Shown: positions 54,330 to 62,479 of the stretch, piece after piece | Layout of the letters: each line of letters starts with the position of its first letter | Position numbering within the stretch: position 1 is the stretch's first letter | NCBI GenBank assembly: GCA_945865635.1 | Contig: CAMBEP010000013.1 | Coordinates: 1 to 64,000 of the forward strand | Direction of reading: 5' to 3' | Length of the DNA stretch: 64,000 nt | Origin: Candidatus Kuenenia stuttgartensis | GTDB taxonomy: Bacteria > Planctomycetota > Planctomycetia > Isosphaerales > Isosphaeraceae | The notes under the pieces: model-generated | Databases searched by the model: none | What the model saw: the letters and a program-made list of their open reading frames with translations, nothing else | What the model was told of the DNA's origin: nothing | Position numbers and translations under genes: made by a program

Positions 54330-54556
54330 ATCTAGGCGTTTATGGTTCGCCTGAATCCCGGGCCGCTTACGAGCGGGCGGTTGCGGAGTGGTTACAAACC
54401 GGCCGGAAAACCCCTAGGCCCAAACGACTTGCGACGGCCAAGCGGGAACGCGACGCCTTGGGGCTTGACGGGGTTCTTACCATCACGGTTGGCCGTTGCC
54501 GGTGTATGTACTGGACTTATACGCGGAATTCCGCCTTTTCACGAATGGTAAGGTGA
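54188..54556 (+). pseudogene. truncated integrase (N-terminal DNA-binding part only)
   Basis: This frame encodes up to 122 residues from ATG 54188. Residues about 20-75 (KVPKYRRHKQNYARVILNGR, then EIHLGVYGSPESRAAYERAV) match the N-terminal AP2-like arm-binding segment of planctomycete tyrosine recombinases. From about residue 90 the sequence changes to DNA that in another frame encodes the polymerase, so the catalytic domain with its R-H-R-Y set is absent. Its place right after the tRNA fits an integrase of the element. It is a remnant and cannot act as a recombinase by itself. Confidence 0.65.
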
Positions 54557-55974
54557 CGCCATTTGGCCGGGGCCTGATAGGGGCCATGAACTATTTTGGA
54601 ATTGAGTCGATGGCCGTTTCGGATAAGGATTCAAACCGGGCCTTGATTATGGGCGGTGGCCCTTGGAACGCGTTGGAGCGGGTTCGGATTCTGGATTATT
54701 GCCAAGCCGATGTGGATGGAACGGCCAAGCTATTGGGCCGGATGTTGGCCGGGGTCGATTTGGGGCGGGCCGTGGGCTTGCGTGGTCGATATTCCAAGGC
54801 GTTGGCCTGTATGGAGTGGGCGGGCGTTCCAATCGACGTGGCGACGCTAGAGCGGGTCAGGGCCGGGTGGGTGGATATCCAAGGCCGGTTGATTCAAGAG
54901 GTGGCCCGCGTGGTTCCCGTCTATGAGGGGCGAACCTTCAAAGAAAATTTGTTTTCATCGTGGTTGGCCGCTGAAAACGTGGCGTGGCCAAGACTGGAAT
55001 CAGGGCGGTTGGCCTTGGATTGTCAAACGTTTCGAGAAATGGCCCGTGGTCATTCAGGCGTGGCCTTACTTCATGAACTGAGGGAAAGTTTATCGCAATT
55101 GCGATTGGGTGGGTTGGCCGTGGGTGGAGATGGCCGGAATCGACTGATGTTGAGTCCCTATGGATCCAAGACGGGCCGGAATCAACCATCCAATAGCAAG
55201 TTTGTATTTGGAACCGCCACGTGGTTACGTTCACTGATTCAACCATCGTCGGGGCGGTTTGTGGCCTATGTCGATTGGACTTCCCAAGAAATTGGGATAG
55301 CAGCAAAATTGGCGAACGATGTGAATTTGTTGGCCGCGTATGAAGAGGATCCCTATCTATGGTTTGCCAAGCGGGTTGGGGCGGTTCCGATGGACGCCAC
55401 CAAGAAAAGCCACAAGGCCCAACGGGATTTATATAAGGCCACCATGTTGGGCGTGGGTTATGGCATGGCGGAAACGTCTTTATCCATGCGGATCGGCCAA
55501 CCCGTGGCCAAGGCCCGTAGCCTGTTGATTCAACATCGTGAAACGTTCCCGGCCTTGTGGCGGTGGATGCAAGGGGCGGTGGATCATGCCCTATTGACGG
55601 GCCGAATCGTGGCCCGGTTTGGTTGGGCGTATCACTTGGGATCGGATCCGAACCCGCGTAGCCTTCAAAATTGGCCGGTTCAATCGAACGCCAGTGAAAT
55701 GATGAGATTGGCCGCGTGCATGTTGACGGAATCGGGCGTGGTGGTATGTTGCCCGGTTCATGACGCGTTCATGGTTGAAGGGCCTGTTGAGGATGTTCAG
55801 GCGATTGTGGAGCGAACGCAAGCGATTATGGCCAAGGCGTCGGGCGTGGTACTGGATGGATTTGAATTACGATCCGATGTGAAAATCATCATGCCGGGTG
55901 AACGATATCACGATGAACGCGGCCAAGGGTTTTTCGAGCGGGTGGTGGGGTTGTTGGGCAAACCACCATCGTGA
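54496..55974 (+). CDS. family A DNA polymerase of phage/plasmid type, 5'-truncated
   Basis: This encodes 492 residues from a TTG at 54496. In the same frame the coding signal starts a few codons earlier (GWPLPVYVLDLYAEFR), but an in-frame TGA at 54466 closes it, so the usual N-terminal start of the exonuclease domain is missing. The exonuclease region retains LDLYAEF and YCQADVDGT. Polymerase motif A is YVDWTSQEIGIAAKLA, motif B RDLYKATMLGVGYGMAET, motif C CPVHDAFMVEG; the usual HDE of motif C reads HDA. The type is seen in phage and plasmid replication genes. It belongs to the integrated element and is probably inactive or reduced to a relic, though the polymerase palm is intact. Confidence 0.8.
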   Translation: MPVYVLDLYAEFRLFTNGKVTPFGRGLIGAMNYFGIESMAVSDKDSNRALIMGGGPWNALERVRILDYCQADVDGTAKLLGRMLAGVDLGRAVGLRGRYSKALACMEWAGVPIDVATLERVRAGWVDIQGRLIQEVARVVPVYEGRTFKENLFSSWLAAENVAWPRLESGRLALDCQTFREMARGHSGVALLHELRESLSQLRLGGLAVGGDGRNRLMLSPYGSKTGRNQPSNSKFVFGTATWLRSLIQPSSGRFVAYVDWTSQEIGIAAKLANDVNLLAAYEEDPYLWFAKRVGAVPMDATKKSHKAQRDLYKATMLGVGYGMAETSLSMRIGQPVAKARSLLIQHRETFPALWRWMQGAVDHALLTGRIVARFGWAYHLGSDPNPRSLQNWPVQSNASEMMRLAACMLTESGVVVCCPVHDAFMVEGPVEDVQAIVERTQAIMAKASGVVLDGFELRSDVKIIMPGERYHDERGQGFFERVVGLLGKPPS

Positions 55975-55977
55975 CAA

Positions 55978-56178
55978 TCAAAATTTTGGGCGTTGTTTGG
56001 ATGGTGATTTTGGGGGGAATTCGGATTCGATATTTTCTCGAATTTTGGCTTGTTCCGCCCTCTGTTCAGGGGTTCGATATTTGGCCTTGGTTCGTTCCAG
56101 GGCGGCCAATTGTTCATTTGTGGGTTTGTTGGGGGGATTTTCCATCGGTTCAAACCTTTGTGGATTCGTCCACTTCAT
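55978..56178 (-). CDS. putative antitoxin of a BrnT-like TA pair
   Basis: This encodes 66 residues from ATG 56178, overlapping the end of the toxin candidate by 29 bases. It is hydrophilic and helical (NEQLAALERTKAKYRTPEQR, AEQAKIRENIESEFPP) with no known DNA-binding fold visible. An overlapping alternative frame (55908-56153) is proline/asparagine-rich and improbable. The order, toxin first, is that of BrnT/BrnA systems. Assigned by position. Confidence 0.6.
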   Translation of the reverse strand: MKWTNPQRFEPMENPPNKPTNEQLAALERTKAKYRTPEQRAEQAKIRENIESEFPPKSPSKQRPKF

Positions 56179-56467
56179 AAGCCGTGATCGGTGTCAGGAT
56201 TCGGAAACCACCGTCTATGTCGAATTCGAAAACGACGATGATGAATTTCCCGGAATTTGTCCACCCGAATGTAATTCGGTTCCCGGTGGATCGGCTTACC
56301 CCAATTTCAGAACCACGATAGTTCAAGACACTTTCAACTTCGTCGGGGGTCAATCCATGCTCAGCAACATGTTCCACATTTCCGCCCGGTTCTGTATCCC
56401 AATTGATGAGGTCAAATCGGATCATACGGAAATCAGGGCTGATGTTATGTGTTTCAATCCGAATCAT
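56150..56467 (-). CDS. BrnT-like type II toxin
   Basis: This encodes 105 residues from ATG 56467; a second ATG at codon 15 (MIRFDLINWD) may be the true start. The pattern INWDTEPGGNVEHVAEHGL, TPDEVESVL, then RSTGNRITFGW and FRILTPITAYEV follows the BrnT-like ribonuclease-toxin fold as found in planctomycetes. It lies on the opposite strand from the other genes of the element, with its antitoxin candidate downstream and overlapping. Such pairs often stabilise mobile elements. Confidence 0.7.
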   Translation of the reverse strand: MIRIETHNISPDFRMIRFDLINWDTEPGGNVEHVAEHGLTPDEVESVLNYRGSEIGVSRSTGNRITFGWTNSGKFIIVVFEFDIDGGFRILTPITAYEVDESTKV

Positions 56468-56579
56468 ACCAACTCATTTCATCCTATCCAATTGTTTCTG
56501 GATTGGTCAAGACTTGAATACGATCAAGATTTGGGATGAATCCGAACCCGTGCGGTTTTGGCATAAAGCCATGCGGTTT

Positions 56580-56683
56580 TGGAAACGGATCATCCTAAAA
56601 CCAAATACCCGTGTATTATATTGTATTATGTATATTAGGTACTATGTAACTACGTTCTTAGAAACTATAAGGGGGTTAAGCCT
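56580..56683 (+). promoter_or_regulatory. AT-rich region upstream of the winged-helix gene
   Basis: The stretch around 56605-56670 (TATTATATTGTATTATGTAT and more) is strikingly AT-rich compared with the rest of the element. It sits just upstream of the gene at 56684 with its GGGGG site. It is a likely promoter, or the origin region of the former plasmid-like element. Confidence 0.35.
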
Positions 56684-57421
56684 ATGCCTGATACTGAAAT
56701 TCAAAACGTTGATCCGATGAACGATCCGTTCGCCAATCTGGAAACGGGTTTTCCGGTGGAAAGTGTCAGAACCCCCAAACCGATTCCGGCCCATTACCTA
56801 CCACCCAAAATGTCGTGGCCTTGGTTGACAGGGGCCGATGAATTGGGCGGTGGAGCGTTGGATGTTGGGCTTGTGGTGTTGCGGAACCATGCCAGAACCG
56901 CCCCCTATGGTTGGCCGAATCGGATCGGTCTTGAATCAGGCGAACCGTTTGGGTTAGGGCGTAAGGCGGTTCGAAATGGGTTGAAGTTGTTGGCCGATGG
57001 CGGGTTGATAAGATTAGAGATGAAACCCGGTTCCAAGGCGGTGGTGGAGATTTTGAAATCGGATTCGTCCAGGGTGATGGAATCGGATTGGTTGACGTCC
57101 ACCAAACAAGCGGAATTCATCTATCTCAAAATCCCGATGGATTGGATAAGCCGCGCGGCCAAGTGTCAAACGCCCGGCCTGATTATGGGCTTGGCCGCGT
57201 GGCGTTATGACTTCATGACGAAAATACCGGGTGAATCCCGATTCTCAATTCATCCGTTGGCCGGTTCGAACCGATCCACATCGGCCATAAGGCGGGGGCT
57301 TGTGGCGTTGGAATCCGCTGGATTGGTGAAGTTGATGGACGCCCCAAGGGGATTCGTTCGGTTGAAGATCGTCAAGGCGTTGGCCTTAGAATCAGGGGGT
57401 TCGGATCATGGCGACAATTGA
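56684..57421 (+). CDS. winged-helix protein of the integrated element, possible replication initiator
   Basis: This encodes 245 residues from ATG 56684 with GGGGG upstream. Two helix-turn-helix-like segments are visible: GLGRKAVRNGLKLLADGGLI near 87 and STSAIRRGLVALESAGLV near 205, each followed by a basic wing-like stretch. The duplicated winged-helix layout resembles Rep-type initiators of plasmids and phages, but sequence alone does not name a family. Leucine codons are mostly TTG, as in the neighbouring element genes and unlike the flanking chromosome. Its end overlaps the next gene by 14 bases. Confidence 0.6.
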   Translation: MPDTEIQNVDPMNDPFANLETGFPVESVRTPKPIPAHYLPPKMSWPWLTGADELGGGALDVGLVVLRNHARTAPYGWPNRIGLESGEPFGLGRKAVRNGLKLLADGGLIRLEMKPGSKAVVEILKSDSSRVMESDWLTSTKQAEFIYLKIPMDWISRAAKCQTPGLIMGLAAWRYDFMTKIPGESRFSIHPLAGSNRSTSAIRRGLVALESAGLVKLMDAPRGFVRLKIVKALALESGGSDHGDN

Positions 57422-57887
57422 ACCTGTTGATATTGAAAGTTACGACAAATGGCGTGGGCGTCTCCAACGTCGGGCGGTGGAGTCGGGTTGTAACATCCCG
57501 TTGGAATGTCGGGGGGTTGTGATGGCCCGCCTTGTGGCAACGGTGGAGAACCCGGAAACCGATTTTGAGACGTTCACCAAGGCGGTGAATATGTTGGCCA
57601 AGTTGGAGCGGGCGGAACAAACCGCCGTGGCCAACGCCATGAACGTAACGCGGTGGGCGGGAACCACCGGGGCGTGGGATGGAGACGATAGCGGGATTCT
57701 GGTAAGGGTTCCGAAACCGCGTTGGCCGGGGCCTTATCAGGATCAACTTGACGCCTTGGCCGATAAAATGTTGGAAATGGGTATCCCATACGAATTGGTG
57801 TCTCAAATTCAGGGTTACGAGTTTCCAGACAACGAATCAGACACGCCCCCGGCCAACCGATTGACGGATGAACGGGGGCCGGGATAA
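57408..57887 (+). CDS. hypothetical protein of the integrated element
   Basis: This encodes 159 residues from ATG 57408, overlapping the winged-helix gene by 14 bases, so translation is coupled. It is acidic overall, with helical stretches (PETDFETFTKAVNMLAKLER) and a C-terminal region DQLDALADKMLEMGIPYELV. No family is recognised. Location after a replication-type gene suggests a role in replication or packaging of the former element. A rho-independent terminator follows at 57947. Confidence 0.55.
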   Translation: MATIEPVDIESYDKWRGRLQRRAVESGCNIPLECRGVVMARLVATVENPETDFETFTKAVNMLAKLERAEQTAVANAMNVTRWAGTTGAWDGDDSGILVRVPKPRWPGPYQDQLDALADKMLEMGIPYELVSQIQGYEFPDNESDTPPANRLTDERGPG

Positions 57888-57946
57888 GGCGGGCGGTGGT
57901 GGATGTCCCCGAAATCCGTTTCGGGAACATGGTCGTTGGAATCCAG

Positions 57947-57977
57947 ACGCCCCCGTAGAAATAAGTCGGGCGTTTTT
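57947..57977 (+). terminator. rho-independent terminator of the element operon
   Basis: ACGCCC and GGGCGT form the stem around a short spacer, followed by TTTTT. It lies about 60 bases after the stop of the gene at 57408. Confidence 0.65.
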
Positions 57978-58149
57978 GTTTGGTTGGTGAAAGATTGGGC
58001 GAACGGATTGGCCCCAAGGCCCGCAAGTTGGCCAGAAAACCCACCATTCTATCACCTTGAACCCCAAGCGGGCCACCAAGGCGACGCTAGGGGGCTTAAA
58101 ATGGATCGTGGCGATTGGCCAACATTCCATCGGGTGGGTGGGAAATACA

Positions 58150-58179
58150 ATCGGGGAAGTTTCCCCCGATCCGGTTTTT
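58150..58179 (+). terminator. second possible terminator in the element
   Basis: AATCGGGGAA and TTCCCCCGAT pair with one bulged C, followed by CCGGTTTTTG. The T-run is short, so certainty is limited. Confidence 0.4.
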
Positions 58180-58390
58180 GAGAACGTTGGGGAACCCGCC
58201 AAAAAACGGGCCAATCTTCCCCCGTTTCTTCCCCCGTTTTGGTCTAAATTCCCGCTATTGTTTAACAACTAATGAATTTAAATGATAGGGATTGACTACG
58301 AATTGAAACGCTGTAATCATAGGTGTGGCGTGATGTTTTACCGGTAACAAAAGGAGCGGATCGAAAGTGATTAAATAGGCGTCAAATATT

Positions 58391-58623
58391 CCTCCGGAGC
58401 AAAAGGTCCCCCGTTCAAATTCTCTCGGGTGTATTCGATGTAATTGCCTCATAGACAAAGCCTTACGAAAAGTCAAAACCGATGGAAAACCCGTCAAAAT
58501 CTGACTCCAAATCGGAGGGTTCCGCCGTTTTCGATTCATCGGAGATTTTTGACGTGAAGGTTTCAAAAGTATCGCCGCCATAAAAAAATCTAAGCCCGCG
58601 TGGTCCTAAACGGGCGGGAAATT
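58391..58623. repeat. right flanking direct repeat: degenerate att copy
   Basis: CCTCCGGAGCAAAAGGTC, then GTTCAAAT, CTCTCGGGTGTA and TCGATGTAA repeat the 3' half of the tRNA-Arg and its downstream bases, then run on into the integrase start region. Many point changes and small gaps have accumulated, and the T-stem no longer pairs. It is the right end of the integrated element, at 4.3 kb from the left copy. Confidence 0.7.
58482..58623 (+). pseudogene. second, heavily decayed integrase N-terminal fragment
   Basis: From ATG 58482 the frame reads MENPSKSDSKSEG and AVFDSSEIFDVKVSK, similar to the first integrase fragment (54188), then breaks by a base change and stops. The following bases still match the first copy at the DNA level up to CGGGCGGGAAATT. 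It is probably the relic of an earlier insertion into the same tRNA gene. Confidence 0.6.
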
Positions 58624-58814
58624 GATTTTGACGATGGGCGGCCATCCGATCACGCTCCTTTTCGAATGCGCTTAGCCTGCGATCGTGTTTTTTGGACTTT
58701 TCTAATGCTGGAAATTTGATATAAGGCTTTTTAAATAACTCAGGATGAGTCTCTTCAAGCCGATTCAACAAGAAGATGGCATGAAGCGAACCCCCGCTAC
58801 GGAGGCCCAGGCCG

Positions 58815-61800
58815 ATGAACTGTCGCATGATATTGATTCGTGACCATTTGCGACTCATGGTTCGGTGGGCTCTGGTGGTGCCTGCCACTGCGTTGGCGGT
58901 AAGTTTGGTTTGGCAAGTTTCGAGTCAGGCGGAGGATCCTGCGGAGAGCCCGCCTGCGGATGCGGTCTGGCAGGAGGGATTTGAAGGGCCCCGGCCGACT
59001 TGGATTCGCGAGGAAGTCGATGCCCCTGTCGACTGGCTGACTCATGACCGATCGGAGCTGGCGGCCCGGGAAGGGGCGAAGAGCGAGCGATTTGTTTTCA
59101 ATTCGGGTCCAGGCAGTGGGATCTATGCGAGTCTTGCGGTGCCCAGGATCAAGGTGCGCGAGGACTTGAATGTCAGCCTCAACATGAAGTCTGACCGCAG
59201 CGGAATGAGTTTACTGGCGCGGATTGTCTTCCCTGAGGACAAGGACCCTGACACAGGAAAGCCTTCATTTGTGGTGATTGCCGGCGGTGCGTATACCAAT
59301 ACGGGGGTGTGGCAGAAGCTGGCTTTGATTGATATTTCAAACGAAATGGAGCGTCAGGCGCGGCTTTTGCGGATCCGATCGCAGAGGAAGGTATCGACCA
59401 GTGGAGCGTATCTTGAGCGAATCATCCTGAATCTTTATGGCGGGGCCGGGCAGACGACGATTTTTGTGGACGACTTGCGGATATCGCCTGTGGAGTCGTC
59501 ACTGGTGGCTGACCGCGCGGAGCAAGCGGCTGCCGGGGCAGAAAAGCTTGTTGGCGCTGAAGATGCAGCGATTAGAAACCAAGATCAGGCGAAGCTTGGC
59601 TCCAAGCGGGTGATCATGCAGGGCGGTCAGTTGCGTCGCGACGGCATTGGGTGGATATTTAGCATGATCGACGCCCCCGGGACGAAGTCGGACCAGCTTC
59701 TGAGGGTAGGCTTCGACGTCCTTTCGGTCGATTCTGCCGTGAATCGTGAATCGTTGCTGGAAATGGCGCAGATGGGCTTTATGGTCGCACCCCGAGTGAG
59801 CGGCGGTCGATTGATTGCTGACGACGACCCGGACCAGGCCTTTGAAAGAGCCAAGAAGTTTCCGATCCAGGAATCGGTCGCATTTTGGGACCTCGGCCGA
59901 AATCTTGGGGTGACTCTTGACAACCCAAGTGGCGAAAAGCAGTTGGAACGTAATCGGGCGCTGGTGCGAAAGATTCATGAGGAGGCCACCCAGGCGGAAA
60001 CAGCGGGGCGGACCTTTTCGAATCTGGTTTCAGGCATCGCCGGGGGGAGGCTCGCCGGCTATGCCATGCCTCAGAATCATTTGGAGATCATGGGAATTGA
60101 TCCGACCGTATGGTCGCCTGGCAAGACGCACCAGGATGTCTTCTCATTCCTTCAGCAGCGCAGAGACTTAACCACCCTGGCCAACCCGGGCGGAGTGCTC
60201 TTTTGGGGCTGGGTTGCGGCACGTTCGGAACCGTCTGTGACCCGCCAGCTTTGGGGCGAGGACATGCCCCCAGCCTGGGGCTATCCGCGCCGATTGCCAG
60301 AACAGATCAGGCTGGATGCTTATTGCCTGATTGCTTCCGGTTATCGTGGCTGGGGAGTCAAAGGCGATGCGGATCTGACTCGCGAATCAGGCCGGTCGAT
60401 GCTGCTGGAGCTCGGTTTTCTGAATGAAGAGCTTGACCTTGTGGAGTCGTTTCTGAGCGACCAGCAAGGCCAGATCCAGGCCATCGAGTGCCACCCGCCA
60501 GACCCCCCGGTGCGGCTTTCCAAGAACGGAATTTCAAGCCTCAACACCAAGATGGTGGTGAGCAATGAAACGGTGAAACATCCGTCAATCAAGGGGGTTG
60601 CGATCAATCTGCCCGAAAAGCGTGGTCGTCTCTTGCTGATGGCCGATCTGGAGGATGCCGCACAATGGCAACCGTCTCAGATGTCGATCAACAACCTGAC
60701 GGTGCGGGTGCCGGGCACTGCGGAGAATGCGACTCCGTATCTGATTAGTCCTGGCGAGGTTCGTGTGCTCGAGCGGAAGCGGGTTCCGGGCGGCCTGCAG
60801 GTGATCATACCTGAATTTGATACCACTGCGATGATTTTATTGACAACCGACGAAGCCATGGGGCAATGGCTTTCCGTGGCTGTGGCAAGGAATCGGGCCA
60901 TGGCTTGCTCGATGGCCATTGAACAGGCCGATCGACAGATCGCTTGGGTGACAGAAACGCATAATCGCCTTACAAATGACGGTTTTACAGTCAATGATGC
61001 CGCCATTTGGCTTACGGGTGCTCAGGAGAGGGTCCAGTCCGCGCGTGAATCGCAGGCCAGGGAAGATTTTGCCCAGGCCTGGATTGAAGCCCGCCGGGCG
61101 CTTCGTCCGCTGCGCATCCTGATGCGCGACCATTGGAACAGCGCTTTGAAAACGCTTGAGGATTCGGCAACCTCCAACCTCAAAAGTGCTGTGCCGGCTG
61201 AGAGTGTCGGCGAACCAGCCCCAGCCGAACTGCGGATTCTGGTCTCACCCGTTTCGAGCCCTGGCCTGTTGTCGTTCAACACCCTTCCCCAGCACTATTT
61301 ATGGGCGAGCTGGATACGCGACGGGCGATTTTCGGGCGATGGTGTGAAGGGTGGCAATTTTGATCGGCCAGAAGCCTTGCGCGACGGTGGCTGGGTGAAC
61401 CTTTCACGCGATCTTGACGGGCGTCAGGGAGCCGCCCTTTCTGCCGATGATTCCAAAGGCCAGGGTCGTGTGCTTCGACTAAATGTGTCGAAAAAGGCTG
61501 ACGCCCGGATCGATGAACTCTCCGCCTTTGTAGACCACCCTGTCGCAGCGGTTCGAACGCACCCGATCAAGGTGAGCCCGCGCGAGATGATCCGGATTCG
61601 GGTCAAAGTGCGCATGCCGCGTCCTCAACAGCCAGGAGCAGGCGGCCTTGTGGTGGAAGATTCGCTGGGTGGACCATCGCTGGCATTCCGCCGAACGAAG
61701 GCGATCCCGGAATGGTCGGAAATTGTGCTTTACAGGCGTGCCGTGTCAGAGACTTCAATGACGGTCACCCTCGGCCTGGCGGGCGATGGCGACCTGTTTT

Positions 61801-61958
61801 TTGACGATTTGAGGGTGGAACGCCTGACCGAAAATGCGCCTTTGAACAAGGATCGGGTCGCCATTCGGGATGGTCAGCCCGCGACAGGAGGGGTGCCGGA
61901 ACCAGGCGTTCCTGTGGCAGCACCAGCCGAATCGGTTGTACCGGATAATCGGCCGTAA
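58815..61958 (+). CDS. large secreted protein of unknown function
   Basis: This encodes 1047 residues from ATG 58815. A signal peptide (RWALVVPATALAVSLVWQV, cleavage near SQAE) leads. Residues about 45-220 look like a carbohydrate-binding-type beta-sandwich (WQEGFEGPRPTWIREE, IFVDDLRISP). Residues about 260-560 have a barrel-like stretch (RVIMQGGQLRRDGIGWIFSM, LLRVGFDVLSVDSAVNRESL, SVAFWDLGRNLG) reminiscent of glycoside-hydrolase-like folds without a catalytic pair I can assign. A second beta-sandwich near the C-terminus ends in FFDDLRVERL, echoing the first. The architecture is familiar from planctomycete exported proteins of unknown function. It is probably involved in polysaccharide contact. 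Confidence 0.75.
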   Translation: MNCRMILIRDHLRLMVRWALVVPATALAVSLVWQVSSQAEDPAESPPADAVWQEGFEGPRPTWIREEVDAPVDWLTHDRSELAAREGAKSERFVFNSGPGSGIYASLAVPRIKVREDLNVSLNMKSDRSGMSLLARIVFPEDKDPDTGKPSFVVIAGGAYTNTGVWQKLALIDISNEMERQARLLRIRSQRKVSTSGAYLERIILNLYGGAGQTTIFVDDLRISPVESSLVADRAEQAAAGAEKLVGAEDAAIRNQDQAKLGSKRVIMQGGQLRRDGIGWIFSMIDAPGTKSDQLLRVGFDVLSVDSAVNRESLLEMAQMGFMVAPRVSGGRLIADDDPDQAFERAKKFPIQESVAFWDLGRNLGVTLDNPSGEKQLERNRALVRKIHEEATQAETAGRTFSNLVSGIAGGRLAGYAMPQNHLEIMGIDPTVWSPGKTHQDVFSFLQQRRDLTTLANPGGVLFWGWVAARSEPSVTRQLWGEDMPPAWGYPRRLPEQIRLDAYCLIASGYRGWGVKGDADLTRESGRSMLLELGFLNEELDLVESFLSDQQGQIQAIECHPPDPPVRLSKNGISSLNTKMVVSNETVKHPSIKGVAINLPEKRGRLLLMADLEDAAQWQPSQMSINNLTVRVPGTAENATPYLISPGEVRVLERKRVPGGLQVIIPEFDTTAMILLTTDEAMGQWLSVAVARNRAMACSMAIEQADRQIAWVTETHNRLTNDGFTVNDAAIWLTGAQERVQSARESQAREDFAQAWIEARRALRPLRILMRDHWNSALKTLEDSATSNLKSAVPAESVGEPAPAELRILVSPVSSPGLLSFNTLPQHYLWASWIRDGRFSGDGVKGGNFDRPEALRDGGWVNLSRDLDGRQGAALSADDSKGQGRVLRLNVSKKADARIDELSAFVDHPVAAVRTHPIKVSPREMIRIRVKVRMPRPQQPGAGGLVVEDSLGGPSLAFRRTKAIPEWSEIVLYRRAVSETSMTVTLGLAGDGDLFFDDLRVERLTENAPLNKDRVAIRDGQPATGGVPEPGVPVAAPAESVVPDNRP

Positions 61959-62479
61959 GTATTCTGGATTGCTTGATTAAATGCATGGCAGACGGGCATC
62001 TGGCCGGTTGGGCAGATGGGTTGATTCTGCGGGTTTCAGAAGCCGTTACGACCGTTAGGGTCCCAGAATTTTTGGGGAATTCTGGGAGACTCCGGTTTGG
62101 AATGTCTGACAGAGATGTTACACTCTCCGCAACTGGTCTGCGCGGATCGCTTTTGCCGACATTTTCTAACCATCGCAATCGTTGGAATCGATTTCTTTCG
62201 ATTGCGGGTTGAACGAACGTAAAGTTTGTTTGGCTGGTTGGGAACTTTTGTTGGGTGGGGAGCGTCCTAACAGACTGAAGGCGTTCTCCTGAATGTCTCC
62301 TTTGCAAGCCTGTCAATGACGAATTTCGAATGACGCATCGGATCAGAACCACTCTGACGAGTGGTGTATGACTGAGGCATGATTTGGAATGAAGTGGTTT
62401 GTGAAGAACATGTTCAGGTAATGGGCGAATCTAAAAAATGAGAACCGGATTGCTTCTCTGATTGAGGGAGCTGGCGAAC
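61959..62479. other. intergenic region upstream of pilM
   Basis: About 520 bases without a gene. It includes a perfect 10-bp-stem hairpin at 62061-62087 and, close to 62480, the GAGGGAG ribosome site of pilM. The promoter of pilM should lie here. Confidence 0.5.
62061..62087. other. perfect 10-bp hairpin downstream of the 58815 gene
   Basis: TCCCAGAATT, a TTTGGGG loop and AATTCTGGGA form a perfect 10-bp stem, about 100 bases after the stop at 61958. No T-run follows, so it is not a standard terminator; it may be an operator or RNA processing site. Confidence 0.5.

Larger units (their letters stand above)
57888..58390. other. non-coding right part of the integrated element
   Basis: About 500 bases with no gene I can support. 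It holds two hairpins, at 57947-57977 and 58150-58179, and then leads into the degenerate attachment copy at 58391. Small open frames here are random-looking. Confidence 0.45.

Noticed and set aside
55908-56153. 81-codon minus-strand frame as antitoxin
   Set aside because: Rich in P and N, lacks start context; the overlapping 66-codon frame is helical and couples to the toxin gene.
55898-56539. 213-codon plus-strand frame
   Set aside because: Antisense to the toxin-antitoxin pair; composition (W, C, F rich) is typical of a shadow.
58057-58272. 71-codon plus-strand frame in the right part of the element
   Set aside because: Only a TTG start, overlaps a likely terminator hairpin, and no recognisable pattern.
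58391-58440. Second tRNA-Arg gene
   Set aside because: Only the 3' half is present, the T-stem is broken, and there is no 5' acceptor or D-arm.
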